From NCBI GenBank assembly GCA_029717555.1, contig JAMDHS010000032.1:124001-188000 (forward strand): DNA of 64,000 nucleotides. Reading direction: 5' to 3'. This stretch comes from Peribolospora baueri. Its lineage: Eukaryota; Basidiomycota; Peribolosporomycetes; Peribolosporales; Peribolosporaceae. This document shows positions 12,471-22,692 of the stretch, piece after piece. The translations under genes and the position numbers were made by a program. The notes beneath the pieces are model-generated. The model was not told the origin of the DNA, did not search any database, and saw nothing but the letters and a program-made list of their open reading frames with translations. Position 1 is the stretch's first letter. Every line of letters begins with the position of its first letter.

Positions 12471-13118
12471 GTCGGAGGGACGGAGGACGGAGAATCATTA
12501 GCAAGGTTGGGCCGCTTGGCATAGTACTGTGTGTCCCCTTCCTTCTGCCTTCACCGTGATGGCTCGCATAGAGAAGGGCAACGAAGGACACAGGTCAGGG
12601 ATATCACTACCTAGCACTCTCGCTCCTGCAGTGCAGCTCGGACCGGCAAGCAGTCGCAGTCGCAGTCGCTCGCTGGTCGTAGCCCGACCGGACGGCATAT
12701 CGGACGTCCAGAAGGACGCACCTCCGAATCATCATCGCCTCGTCCATCCATGTCCACACCATGTCCACCGTCAACGCTCCCCGGCGTACCTTAGCGCCCG
12801 CCCGCGCTCCGTGCGAGGCCATCCGGTCATGCCATGTCATGCCCACCGTAGCGTAGCTCGCCGCCAAGGACGAAACGAGGCGGACTAGCGACTAACCACT
12901 CGTCCTCTTCTTCTCACCTTCATCTTCTCCCACTCCTTCCTTCCTTCCTTCCTTTCAGCCGAGCCAGGCCGAAACCAACCAAGCCGCGGCCATACCCAAT
13001 TACTTCCGCCCATGATCGACGCAGCAACTGACCGAGCTCGGCGCAAAATCCTTTCTCCGATCATCTCGAGCATGATCATGCATGCACACACGCCTGGCCG
13101 GCTGGCCGGCCTACCGAA

Positions 13119-13155
13119 CGGACGGATGGATGGACGGACGGACGGACGGACGGAG
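13119..13155 (+). repeat. (GACG)n tetranucleotide repeat
   Basis: GGAC/GGAT units, perfect for about seven copies, just downstream of the CRIB gene's stop. GTAT/GCAT units follow at about 13159-13195. Confidence 0.9.
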
Positions 13156-13294
13156 GGTGTGTATGTAGATACGCATGTATGCATGTATGTATGCCAGCCA
13201 TACTCAGTGGGAGAAAGAAAGCAAACCAAACCAAAAACGCCTTTCGACAGCCATCGCCTTCCATCCCACTCACCCTCCCACGCCTCCCTCACTT

Positions 13295-16123
13295 TCACTT
13301 CCTCTCCCCTTCCGCCTCCTCCTCCTCCACAAGCCCCTCCGCCGTCGGTGGCTCCTTCAAAGCCCTCGCAATCTCCTTCAGCGCGTCCCCCCACCGCACA
13401 TTCGCCGTGTCCGTCATGTAAGAACCAGAGGCTAGGATGTTGGCCTTTCGAGCCCGTGTCTCTGCTTGCATCTTCAGAATCTCTGACGCGCTCAGTCCAG
13501 CCGGAAGCGCAGCTGAATCACCTACCGCCACCGCCGAGGAGGACAACGGCGCCTCCTCCTCTCGTCGGTCGTCCCCGTCCCCGGGACGGTCTTTGCCCGT
13601 CGCCTCCCCCTCCTCCTCATACCGCGGCACCGGCTTCCTCCTCCTTCCTTCCCCACCCGGATTTGCCGGCCTCCACGGCGAAGGCGAGCGCGAACGGGAA
13701 TCCGACCCGGCGGCATGGTGACCATACGTCCGAGCCGTCCTCTCCCCCTCCCGCTCCGTCTCCGGCAGCCACAGCGGCGGAGGCGGAGGCGGCGACGGCA
13801 CCGCTTTCCGTCTAATCGTCCCCGCGCCAACGCCAACGCCAACGCCAACGTCTGGCGAGTTCGGTCTCCGGATGCTCGACCTCGACCCGACGACGACGGC
13901 ACCCTGCCATCCCTCTTCTTCCTTCGCCGAGCCTTCCACCCGGTGCAGTGGCGAGATTGCCCTCCTCACCGGCGGCGAACTCGGTCTGAAGAGCGACCGA
14001 ATCGACCCGCTGACCGACGACGCCCTAGCCGTCGTTTCCGCGCCCGACGACGAAGACGAAAGAGAAGAAGACCGCATCCACTCCCTCCTCTCCGACCCTC
14101 CAGCATAGTCCGCCGGATGTGCCTTGGCAGCTCTGTTGTTGTAGTACGAGCTAGGCGGCGGAGACGACGATCGAGGCTTGCCGTTGTTGCCCAACGGAGA
14201 ACTGGGACGAAAAAACTTGCCCGGGCTGCTCGGCCGCTTCGGTATGCCGTCCACGGCCGGGTCGTAGAACGCCTCCGTGACCGTGCCGAAGCGTCTGCCC
14301 GTCGGCGACGACGGTCGCCCGTTGGCGCTGGCAGCAGCAGCAGCAGCCACGGTCGGACTGAGCGGCCTGCGAACGACGACGGGCCGGCTCGAAACGGTGG
14401 CCGCGCTTCTCGCCGAGCTGGCCGAAACCAAGCTCGAGTTGCTGGCCACTCGCTCGAGACGTGCCAGGTCCGTCGTCGTCGTCGTCGGCACCGGCGCCGA
14501 GGTAGGTGGACTGGAAGAATCATATCTCCACCCGTTCGGCGACGATGATCGGCGATGAGCCACCGTCGACGCGCCGCGGACAGGGCTCGTGGGACGAACG
14601 TTAACAGGAGACGAAGGACGCGAAGCGACGCGCTCGAGCGCTCCCACGTCAATGCGCACGCTCCTTCCATTCTCCAGCGTGTCGCCGAAAGGACTCGAAG
14701 GCCGCTTCGTCGGAGAAACAGAGCGCTGAGCTTCATCGACCAGCGACAGAACGGGCGATGCCGGCCGAATTCGTTCGGTGGAGAACTGACGAATATCAGT
14801 CTGACGTTCCATACCGCTCGGCAGCGGCCCAGGCGCACCGCCCTCTTCTGGTACGCCCGGTCGCGCCGACGTCGCTCTGAATCCTTCCGGCACTGGCAGA
14901 GGCCTTCTTCCTGTGGGTGAGCTAGATCGAGAACCGAGGCTCGTCCGTGCTGGCCTCGGTCCTCCGGGTGAGGCGGGTCTACGTTCCGTTGCGAACCTGG
15001 TACGGCCCGTCGGCGAAGATGCTCTGTCGATAGGAGAAGAAGGTCTCTGCGACCCATCTTCCGTATTCCTTGGAGGCGAAGGACGAGGCGAGGTTGTGGA
15101 GGAACCGAAATGCACGCCGCTCCCGGCATCCGCCTCATTAGCGAGGTCCGAGTACTTGGGCACCGGCTTGCGAACAGGGCTCGAAGGTCGGCTTCCAATG
15201 CCAGAGCGAACGCTCGGAGACGGCGATCCAGCATGGCTTCGCAAAGGTGAGGCCGACCGGATCTGCGACGGAGGCCTGACGGGAAAGGGCGCTTGGATGG
15301 CATTTGGAGAAGCTGGTCGTGGCGGAGGGGAGCTCGGCTGAGGGGCCGGACAGCCTCGCGACGAGAGCGGGGGTGCGGCGCGCACGGGTGTATTGTCGCT
15401 GCGAATGACGGTGTCTACGGAGCCGTTTGATGGCGTGTCTGAAGCGAGAGCGGCGGCAATGTCGGCCAATTGGGCTTTGACCTGCTCCGACTTACGAAGG
15501 GCGTGCATGAAACAGGGGGAGATCGGGTCAGCGTCGGCGAGATCGAAAGCGCGAGTTTGGGTCGTCGCCGCGACGCAGGCACTCACATCGACGTCATGAA
15601 CCAGCCTCGCTCCGGGCCCTGTCGTAACATCCCCGGCTCCTATGTGAGCGGTGTGTTGGAAGTTGGTAGGCTTGCCAATCATAGACTTGTCAATGGGTCC
15701 CTTCCGTTTCTTCCCGGCCTCTGTCCCTGTCCCTGCACCTGAAGTAAGGATTGCATGGGCCTTTTTGGGAGAGGAGGGATGGGAAGAGACGGGTGTAGGT
15801 TTGAGGTCCGGCGGAGGGGAGGCGCTAGGAGGCGGGGCTCGTACGCCATCGCGACGCCGTCCGTCCTCCGCAGACATTCGCGGTCGACCGGTAGGACTGA
15901 GCGGTCTCCTCAACGGGCTCTGTGGCCGCCGCCTGCCATGCTCATCCGCAGCCGAGGGAGAAGGAACGGGCGGAGGAGACGAAGGCCTGCTGCTGCCTTC
16001 GGCGAGACGCCTCGCGTAGAGCTTGTTGAGTGCCGAGTCGGGATCCTGCGCTGCTGCTCGCTGGCGAGGCAGCGAGTCAAAAGGGTCGGGAGACTTGCAG
16101 CCGAGCGCGGAAAGGAGAGGCAT
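13295..16123 (-). CDS. CRIB-motif protein with Ser-Pro motif array; candidate Cdc42/Rac effector or scaffold
   Basis: One long reading frame of 942 residues with no kinase or other enzyme domain. Residues about 149-163 read IGKPTNFQHTAHIG, matching the CRIB/PBD consensus (I-x2-P-x2-F-x-H-x2-H-x-G) that binds GTP-loaded Cdc42 or Rac. The rest is disordered and carries roughly 25 (R/K)P-x-SP or SSPTGR units, typical proline-directed kinase sites. The C-terminus has a short helical block, ASEILKMQAETRARKANILAS. An optional intron with good ends (GTGAGTGCC...TAAG, 15491-15586, 96 bp) lies just after the CRIB region. It is open and in frame, so both spliced and unspliced forms would be full length. 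Gic- or PAK-like signalling is inferred only from the CRIB. Confidence 0.78.
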   Translation of the reverse strand: MPLLSALGCKSPDPFDSLPRQRAAAQDPDSALNKLYARRLAEGSSRPSSPPPVPSPSAADEHGRRRPQSPLRRPLSPTGRPRMSAEDGRRRDGVRAPPPSASPPPDLKPTPVSSHPSSPKKAHAILTSGAGTGTEAGKKRKGPIDKSMIGKPTNFQHTAHIGAGDVTTGPGARLVHDVDVSACVAATTQTRAFDLADADPISPCFMHALRKSEQVKAQLADIAAALASDTPSNGSVDTVIRSDNTPVRAAPPLSSRGCPAPQPSSPPPRPASPNAIQAPFPVRPPSQIRSASPLRSHAGSPSPSVRSGIGSRPSSPVRKPVPKYSDLANEADAGSGVHFGSSTTSPRPSPPRNTEDGSQRPSSPIDRASSPTGRTRFATERRPASPGGPRPARTSLGSRSSSPTGRRPLPVPEGFRATSARPGVPEEGGAPGPLPSGMERQTDIRQFSTERIRPASPVLSLVDEAQRSVSPTKRPSSPFGDTLENGRSVRIDVGALERVASRPSSPVNVRPTSPVRGASTVAHRRSSSPNGWRYDSSSPPTSAPVPTTTTTDLARLERVASNSSLVSASSARSAATVSSRPVVVRRPLSPTVAAAAAASANGRPSSPTGRRFGTVTEAFYDPAVDGIPKRPSSPGKFFRPSSPLGNNGKPRSSSPPPSSYYNNRAAKAHPADYAGGSERREWMRSSSLSSSSSGAETTARASSVSGSIRSLFRPSSPPVRRAISPLHRVEGSAKEEEGWQGAVVVGSRSSIRRPNSPDVGVGVGVGAGTIRRKAVPSPPPPPPLWLPETEREGERTARTYGHHAAGSDSRSRSPSPWRPANPGGEGRRRKPVPRYEEEGEATGKDRPGDGDDRREEEAPLSSSAVAVGDSAALPAGLSASEILKMQAETRARKANILASGSYMTDTANVRWGDALKEIARALKEPPTAEGLVEEEEAEGERK

Positions 16124-16776
16124 TGTGGCTAAACGATAAGGACCGGAGGCGGGGTCGGAGGCGGCGAGGCGCGGAAGAGGAGTTGGTGTAGGTAATAGGT
16201 GGACCAGGTGGTGAGCGGGTGATGAGAGGAGTCGGCACCGACTTGGTGAGTGCGGCCAATGAGATGCGCTGGGCTGGTGTCAATTCAAGTCTCCCGTGGA
16301 AGAAGGAGAACAGGGTGGCGAGGAGACCGCCCGGGGTGAGGAGACGAAGGTGAGAAGGAAGACACAGGCGCCTGTACGGCGCATCCGAGGCGGTGACCGG
16401 ACGAGCGAGGCGTGCACGACACTGGGAGCGACAGCCATTAGGGGCACCGTGCCGCAGCAGCGCCGAGCGTGCACGGGCCAAGGTCATGAATAGAACTCAC
16501 TCGTGAACTTACGACGGCTGGAAGGTCACCAAAGCTCCGCGAGGCAGCAGTGCAATTGGTAGCTCAAGTGTCTGACCCGCCGGTCAGACGACGCTGTTCA
16601 TGACACGCAGGAGAGCAGCACGCACGGAGAGCGGTGACGGTATGTCATCCAAGACTGCGTACCTCCTCATTTCGGACGGGCGTTGGGGCGAGCGCAGAAA
16701 ATATCTACATCGACACGAAGATCTACGGACGGTAGCAAGCGCGCCTTCTATCCTGTCCTCGCCGCCATGTCCCCTC
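16124..16776. other. Intergenic, promoter side of the CRIB gene
   Basis: 650 bases between two minus-strand genes. It holds a perfect 8-bp inverted repeat with a 4-base loop at 16570-16589. Nothing else is recognised. Confidence 0.5.
16570..16589. repeat. Perfect hairpin, 8-bp stem, 4-base loop
   Basis: Arms GTCTGACC and GGTCAGAC flank CGCC. It lies between the CRIB gene start and the stop of the upstream PPR-like gene. With no U tail and in a eukaryote, a terminator role is not implied. Confidence 0.7.
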
Positions 16777-19449
16777 TTACCCTTGACCTCTCTCCCCCTC
16801 TGGCCCCCTCGCCCTCTCCGCCTCGCTGAGCAGATTCTGGAGCACCTTTCTAGCGGCCCTCTGATCTCCCCTCTTACGAAAGGCGTCGATGAACATCAGG
16901 TGCAATGGTCGGACATGGCGCTTGAAGGCTAGATGTGTCCTCGAGGACGAAGAAGAGCAAGGTAAAGACGAGCTTGTCGGGGCTGGGGCTAAAAGAGAAA
17001 AGGCCAGAATAGACTCTGAGGCTCGAGACGACCCGCGATTGGAAGACGAAGACGAAGACGAAGAGGGAAACGAAGCAGACGACGTGGCCACGGAGGGCCG
17101 CCCGACAACGCTCGTCGCACCCTCACTCTCCAGCGCTGTCCAAAGCCTCTTGAGATCGTTCGTCCCCAGCAGTCGCTCCTGCTTCAGAGCGGCCTTGAGG
17201 ATGATATTGAGCGTCACGCGGTCTGGGACAAAGTCGTAGCGAGATACGAAGACGCGCACGAGCTCGAGGACGTGGCGCAGTTCGCGGGGGCCTTCGTAAA
17301 GCTTCTTTCGCCGTCGGAGAGGGCGTTGATGACGAAAGAGCATCGAGAGATGCCGGAGGCCCTCAGAGTAGACTGTAGGGACTTTCCGCAAAGAGGACAA
17401 CGAGCCGGCGGTCGCGCGAAGACGACGTCGAGGCCGAGCTAAGAGCACGCTGTGCAAGAGCACATTGAAGATGGCCGTCTTTCGCGCCCTTTCCTCCTCC
17501 GTTCCCGTCCAATATTGCTTCTCCCCATCCTCCTCAACTCGTCGCCGTCGCCGTCCCGATTGTAGTAGCACCAACTCCTCAGCTAAGCGGACAGCCTGGT
17601 GCCACCTCTTCGTCCTCGCGCAACGCTTCATCCAGCGGAGCTTCGACCCGTAGTTCACATTGGCCATCAACTGAGTACTTCGTGCCGGCGCTGGCCTAGT
17701 TGGGTCGATGGCTCGAAGCGCACGACGAGCAGAAAGGGGCAAGGCGATTGGGGTATGGAGAAAGGCGCCAGCCAGACCGCGCTCGCTCGGTCGGAAGCGC
17801 GATAGCACTTCGTCCGTCCATCGCCTGAGCAAGACGCGCAGGCGGCGAGCAAGTCGTCGAGAATGCACGTCGGTGAAGCATAGACCCTCGATCACGACCG
17901 CGTACATTGCCCGCGTCCTGTCTTGTCGAGGCACGCTTTCCAGCAAGCGACTGGCCAGCCATGGACGGTCACCCAGCCAGGGCCGATTGGAGATCGTCAA
18001 AATGCGCAGGAGTCGAAGGACGTCGTTCCCGGTGATCAGCTTGTCGCCTCGAGAGGACTGCGCGCGTACCCTATGAATCGCGCGTTCGTTGGGAGCCAGC
18101 ACCCCGAGAGGTCCCCCAACCAACTCGTTCTCCTGCTGCCACACGATGGACGCCTTCCTTGCAGCGCCATACGTCTTGGCGACGAGGAATATGGCCTCTC
18201 TTTCCAGCCCCCATTTAACGGCCATCCTCAAGGCCTGCTGCAACGTCTGGCGGTCCACCAACGACACGCCTCCTACGCCACCTCGTTCCAGCAACTCCTC
18301 CAAGCAAGCAGCCAACGCCCGGACAGCCTCTTGTCTCCGCCAGGCTGTCGGCCGGGACGTCCTACTGCCGCGCAGTCCTACGCCAGCCGCCAAGCGACGA
18401 AGACTCCTCGATGTTAACTGGGATGAAACGGCAGGTGGGAGCGACGTTGTTTCGACCACATCGGCGAGAAGACGACCGGGAGAGACCCTTTTGGTGAGGC
18501 CGAACACCGCCTTTCGCAAGAGGTAGCGCACCTGCGAAGGCCTAAGCCAACCGTGTGCATGGATGCGCGCGGGCGTGGAGACGAGTAGGGTAAAGAAAAT
18601 GTGATAGTGTTGCTGACTTGGACACAGCGACGACAACGCGGGCATTGCTCGAGACGACGCGTGCTGAGAGGATCGACATGATCCTGCTGGCGGCAGTGGC
18701 GATGCAGCTCCGAAGGCTAGAAAGAGATGGGTAGAGAGAAGGTGGTAGACCGTCGAAGGGTGGACGAGTGGAGGACGTCGGTGATGGGCCATAGCCGACG
18801 AAGAGGTACCTATCGAGAGTAGCAACGCATCCGCGCTCGCCAAGTCGAAGCCGATGAGGTCGAAGAGGAGCTCATCCGCCACGTCGTCCCACCAAAGCTC
18901 CTCCTCGTCCTCCCGGTCTACGGCCTTCCTGAAGCGCGCTTCGGGATGCGGACCGAGGGCAGAGACAACCGAGTTGGGGAGCTTGTCGCGCACTGCCCAC
19001 CAGTTGATACTCGTTGAACTGAACAGTGTCTGGCTAGCATGGCTGAGGAGAGCCTGGAAGGCGGGGGTGCGGCGGTGTGATCGGTTCGACAATTTGGATG
19101 GGGGCGTCGGCCAAGAAGGCGTGCTTGAGCAAGATCCCGGATCCACAGTTTTGGCCTTTGCTTTGCCCAACCTCTTCCCATCAATCTCCGCTGCTCGCGA
19201 CGTTGGTCTAGCCTCCCAGTGAGACTCGTTACTTGCAGTGTGGTCACAGGGACAAGCCCGCTGACCTCTCGACGGTCCGGCGGCCGCGCCACAAGCTTGC
19301 CTCTGCCCGGCACTGCCCCCATTCCGGAAGCCCACCTTTGCGATCTCGACGGTCGCTGAAGACAGCAGCAACGAAGGCTGGGGATGAGCGGCCAAGCAAA
19401 GCCGAGGGTAGAGGAAGGAGAGCGGGGGTAAGGGCGGGCGTATAGACAT
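16777..19449 (-). CDS. PPR/helical-repeat-like protein, probably mitochondrial
   Basis: An uninterrupted 890-residue frame that starts at an ATG (MSIRPPLPPLSFLYPRLC) and has a basic, hydroxylated N-terminus compatible with a mitochondrial presequence. It is very rich in Leu, Ala and Arg and poor in acidic residues. Repeated helix-turn-helix-like segments are visible, for example LQQALRMAVKWGLEREAIF, VTLNIILKAALKQERLL and LMFIDAFRKRGDQRAARKVL, the last resembling a pentatricopeptide unit. PPR proteins bind organellar RNA and act in its processing or translation. The assignment rests on composition and these weak repeats, so family membership is tentative. The start codon is also uncertain because a longer frame-shifted ORF overlaps the 5' end. 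Confidence 0.55.
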   Translation of the reverse strand: MSIRPPLPPLSFLYPRLCLAAHPQPSLLLSSATVEIAKVGFRNGGSAGQRQACGAAAGPSRGQRACPCDHTASNESHWEARPTSRAAEIDGKRLGKAKAKTVDPGSCSSTPSWPTPPSKLSNRSHRRTPAFQALLSHASQTLFSSTSINWWAVRDKLPNSVVSALGPHPEARFRKAVDREDEEELWWDDVADELLFDLIGFDLASADALLLSIGTSSSAMAHHRRPPLVHPSTVYHLLSTHLFLAFGAASPLPPAGSCRSSQHASSRAMPALSSLCPSQQHYHIFFTLLVSTPARIHAHGWLRPSQVRYLLRKAVFGLTKRVSPGRLLADVVETTSLPPAVSSQLTSRSLRRLAAGVGLRGSRTSRPTAWRRQEAVRALAACLEELLERGGVGGVSLVDRQTLQQALRMAVKWGLEREAIFLVAKTYGAARKASIVWQQENELVGGPLGVLAPNERAIHRVRAQSSRGDKLITGNDVLRLLRILTISNRPWLGDRPWLASRLLESVPRQDRTRAMYAVVIEGLCFTDVHSRRLARRLRVLLRRWTDEVLSRFRPSERGLAGAFLHTPIALPLSARRALRAIDPTRPAPARSTQLMANVNYGSKLRWMKRCARTKRWHQAVRLAEELVLLQSGRRRRRVEEDGEKQYWTGTEEERARKTAIFNVLLHSVLLARPRRRLRATAGSLSSLRKVPTVYSEGLRHLSMLFRHQRPLRRRKKLYEGPRELRHVLELVRVFVSRYDFVPDRVTLNIILKAALKQERLLGTNDLKRLWTALESEGATSVVGRPSVATSSASFPSSSSSSSSNRGSSRASESILAFSLLAPAPTSSSLPCSSSSSRTHLAFKRHVRPLHLMFIDAFRKRGDQRAARKVLQNLLSEAERARGPEGERGQG

Positions 19450-20235
19450 CCCATGCCTAGCCGGCAGGGTGATGGCCGTCCGGGAAAGCGGTAGAGCCGT
19501 GGAGTGAGGAAATGTGCCGCTAGGAGGAGCTCATGAGGGCGAGGGCAAGCCGGGCCAGAGCTGATGTGAACAAGGCGTTGATCACCAGCGGCAAGCATCG
19601 GATGAGGTGTTGGTGCGAGCGCGCATAACCTACTCGCTCGCCTTCCTTCCGGCCGCAGCTCGGCGATAGGCGGCGACAGCGGATTCGAGAGCGAGGCGAG
19701 GGTTAGTGGAAAGGCGGACGGACAGGTGGGTTCAAACGTAAGGCTCCTTCAGCCAAAGCACGACAATGACATAGGATGATGACGGGCGGTAGCCACAAAA
19801 TGTAGGAGCAGATGTACAAGGAATGATCTCAGTCGCTGTGAGACCGAGCACAGTCAGCCATTTGGAAGTAACGAGACGAGCAGAGGCAGAGTAACTAAGC
19901 TGTGCAGTTGGACTGACTGCGGCGAGTTACGCGCCAGCGAAGAAGAAAATTGCTCTGGCTTCGGCTTGATCTCCTTCCTCATCATCCATCGCCTTTCGAG
20001 CCTGTGAGTCGTGCTGGCAGGGCATTCCGGTCAGACTGCGACAGTGAGCGACCCTTTCTACGTGTGGGCTGACCAATGAACCACATCATCTTGTCCGTCT
20101 CTCGCAGTTAAAAAGCCCTTGCATCCGCTTGACGAGATCAAAGGAAGGCCCGGCAACCCCTCCCTCTCAACTCACACCAACTCTTCTTCTACGCTTCATT
20201 TCTCCAACACTTCATCTCTTCAACTTTCTCTGAAA
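19450..20235. promoter_or_regulatory. Divergent intergenic region, PPR-like gene / RPP0
   Basis: About 790 bases between divergently transcribed genes. The last 80 bases before RPP0 (about 20157-20235) are strongly C/T-rich on the plus strand (CTCTCAACTC, CTTCTTCTAC, CAACTTTCTCTG). This is usual for the 5' leader of highly expressed ribosomal protein genes. An A/T-rich TTAAAAAG stands at 20107-20114. Confidence 0.5.
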
Positions 20236-21624
20236 ATGGGTGGCACTCGCGAGCAGAAGGCCAGCTGGTTCGCCAAGCTCAAAGAGCTTATGGACACTTA
20301 CCGTGAGTGGATCATCCGTCCGCCTGCGGACCCGCGATGACCGCTTTTACCCATACTTATCGGCCTTTCCTTCGTCTTTCTTCCTTTTCTCAGCGTCCAT
20401 CTTCATTGTCAACGTTGACAACGTCGGGTCGAACCAGATGCACCAGATCCGTCAGGCCCTCCGCGGCAAGGGTGTAGTTCTCATGGGCAAGAACACCATG
20501 GTTCGCCGCGCCATCCGTCTCGTGGTCGGCGCGCAGCCCCAGTTCGAGCGCCTCCTGCCCCACGTCAAGGGCAACATTGGTTTCGTCTTCACCTCGGGCG
20601 ACCTCAAGGATGTGCGCGACATCATCGTCTCTAACAAGGTTGCTGCCCCCGCCCGTGCCGGCGCCTTCGCTCCCCTCGACGTCATCATTCCCGCTGGTAA
20701 CACTGGTATGGAGCCCGGCAAGACCTCTTTCTTCCAGGCCCTCTCGATTCCCACCAAGATCGCCCGTGGTACCATTGGTGCGTGGATCGATCTTCGTTGT
20801 TACCTTGCCATTCACCTCGTGTGTCCCTCGTGCCGCTCACAGCGGGTATTAAACTGAAAATGCCACTTTCGCTGCTTTGGTGTACATTTCGCTTCCGCAG
20901 AAATCGTCAGCGACGTCAAGGTCGTCGAGAAGAACTCGCGTGTCGGCCCCTCCGAGGCTACGTTGTTGAACATGCTCAACATCTCGCCGTTCACCTACGG
21001 AATGACGGTCATCCAGATCTTCGACAACGGCAATGCTTTCTCTCCCGACGTGCTCGACGTCGCCGAGGAGGACCTCGTGAAGCAATTCCTCCAGGGTGTC
21101 AGCCAGATCGCCTCGATCTCGCTCGCGATCAGCTACCCCACCCAGGCTTCCATCATGCACTCGCTCATCAACAGCGCCAAGAACCTCATCGCCGTCGCCG
21201 TCGCGGCCGACGTCGATCTCGACATTGCCGAGAAGGTGAGCAAGCGTTCTGGACTTCAAACTTCGTGTCGTGCGAGTCCTGCGACCGCGCAGCCAGACGA
21301 TGCTCTCAAATATATCACACTGAAAATTCGTCCGTCTATCGACGAGAACACTTGAACATATCTGATGGCAACGTGACCCGTCACCGGGGCATGGCGTGGC
21401 GCTACGACGGAGAAACTGACCTCAATGTTCTTGTTCTATCTTCGTCATGTGTTTTTTCGCTCACTCAGGCCAAGGCCTACCTCAAGGACCCCAGTGCCTT
21501 CGCCGTTGCGGCCCCCGCTGCTGAGGCCGCTGCCGCCGACGCCGCCGCGCCCGCTGCTGAGGAGAAGAAGGAGGAGGAGGCTGAGGAGTCGGACGATGAC
21601 ATGGGCTTCGGTCTCTTCGACTAA
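20236..21624 (+). CDS. RPP0: 60S acidic ribosomal protein P0 (uL10)
   Basis: Exons 20236-20302, 20394-20777, 20901-21235 and 21469-21624 encode 313 residues, the usual length for P0. The N-terminus reads [18 protein letters not shown]. The rRNA-binding domain has [26 protein letters not shown] and [12 protein letters not shown] central insert has [16 protein letters not shown]. The C-terminus is the Ala-rich hinge plus the acidic stalk tail [11 protein letters not shown] that recruits translation factors. P0 anchors P1/P2 dimers to form the GTPase-stimulating stalk of the large subunit. Splices restore YPSIFIVN, GTIEIVSDV and AEKAKAYL, all family-conserved. Intron 3 (233 bp) is longer than the other two. 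Confidence 0.98.
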
Positions 21625-22692
21625 GCACACGTTCGTCGCCATGCAGCCTTTCCGGCGGTCCTTAACTATCCCCATGTTTTCCTTCCTTGAGTCTATGCAT
21701 GTAGTTTCTATGCCCACCGTGGAAATGGCATGCCTCTCTTACCACTTAACAATCTGGCTACAGTCGCGGGAGTGTTCCTGTTTGGTAGCATGGTGTGGTT
21801 TTGAGCGAGGGTTTCGCGGCTGTGGAGGCAAAGCTGGACTGGTGGCTTGGAAGGAGGACGTAGCATGTGGATTATAGTCACGATACGGTAGCCCGCCAGT
21901 GCCACTGTCAGCGCTGGGCGCAACTTGAAAGGGGACTATGTAGACTTATCCTCTCTTTTGCCGTGTCAAGGACCACTTTGAAGGTAATCTCAGCATTGGA
22001 ACCGTGAGGTTCTGGGACAACGGTGCTAAGGGATCTTCAGCTCGAGGTTGACAAGGACGATGAGACAGAGGTTGTGCCATACATACCAAGATGATCATCT
22101 GTGACACATCTGCAGCGGAGGCAAGCAGAGCCGCTAACCTGGGGTTCCTTACCAGAATCTATTATTTATCATCACTTGCATTCAAGGGGAAAGAAAGGGT
22201 GGAGCAGGTCCGCACAGCGACTGTACCAGGGAGGTCGACATGTCGTCGTCGACGATCACCTCACGGCCCATAGTCACCTTGACCGAACTTGGGGGAGGCC
22301 GACGTGATTCGCAATGTTCGTAGCGGCAGCGCTGCAGACACACACCGTCTGCTTTGTGGGATCCGTGAAGGGAGACCGGAGTCTTTCATTGTAGACCTGA
22401 AGCGGCAACAGGCAAGAGTAAAGATCCCGCTAGGATTCTCTGAGAGTACTTTACAAGATGGTATATGATAATGCGCCTTCCTTCTCCCGCCCTCAGCAGT
22501 AAGCGACTTGACGGCTTCGGCTTTACCATCCGCTCGTGCTGTCACCACATGGGCGTCCCTCCAGCTGTGCACACGAACGAACCCGCAAGGGCATGTCGAA
22601 GACCTTCCCTTGTTCACTTCGGAGGTGAAAAGGACAGAAAAGCAGCGAGGTGCACAGTTGAAGCGACCCTCTTACTGTCCAGCCACTGATAT
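21625..22692. other. Convergent intergenic region, RPP0 / VMA9
   Basis: About 1.07 kb between the stops of a plus-strand and a minus-strand gene, less GC-rich than the coding DNA. A 118-codon minus-strand ORF (22261-22617) lacks protein-like features. Nothing else is recognised. Confidence 0.5.

Larger units (their letters stand above)
11469..13294. other. Intergenic, upstream of the Cdc25-type RasGEF
   Basis: 1.8 kb between two minus-strand genes. The half nearest 11468 is the RasGEF promoter and 5' leader. It is rich in simple repeats: GGT-type (11746-11803), AAT (11988-12028), CA (12169-12193), a GTGCGA hexamer (12447-12470) and GACG (13119-13155). Several short ORFs cross it, but none shows a recognisable domain or protein-like composition. 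Confidence 0.5.

Noticed and set aside
13715-14548. 277-codon Arg-rich plus-strand ORF
   Set aside because: It is opposite the CRIB protein's Ser-Pro array; poly-Arg results from reading those codons in reverse.
16530-16605. tRNA-like stretch (box A match plus stem)
   Set aside because: No box B GGTTCRANYCC, no 7-bp acceptor pairing and an 8-base instead of 7-base anticodon loop.
22261-22617. 118-codon minus-strand ORF downstream of RPP0
   Set aside because: No domain or hydrophobic pattern, and it lies between converging 3' ends.
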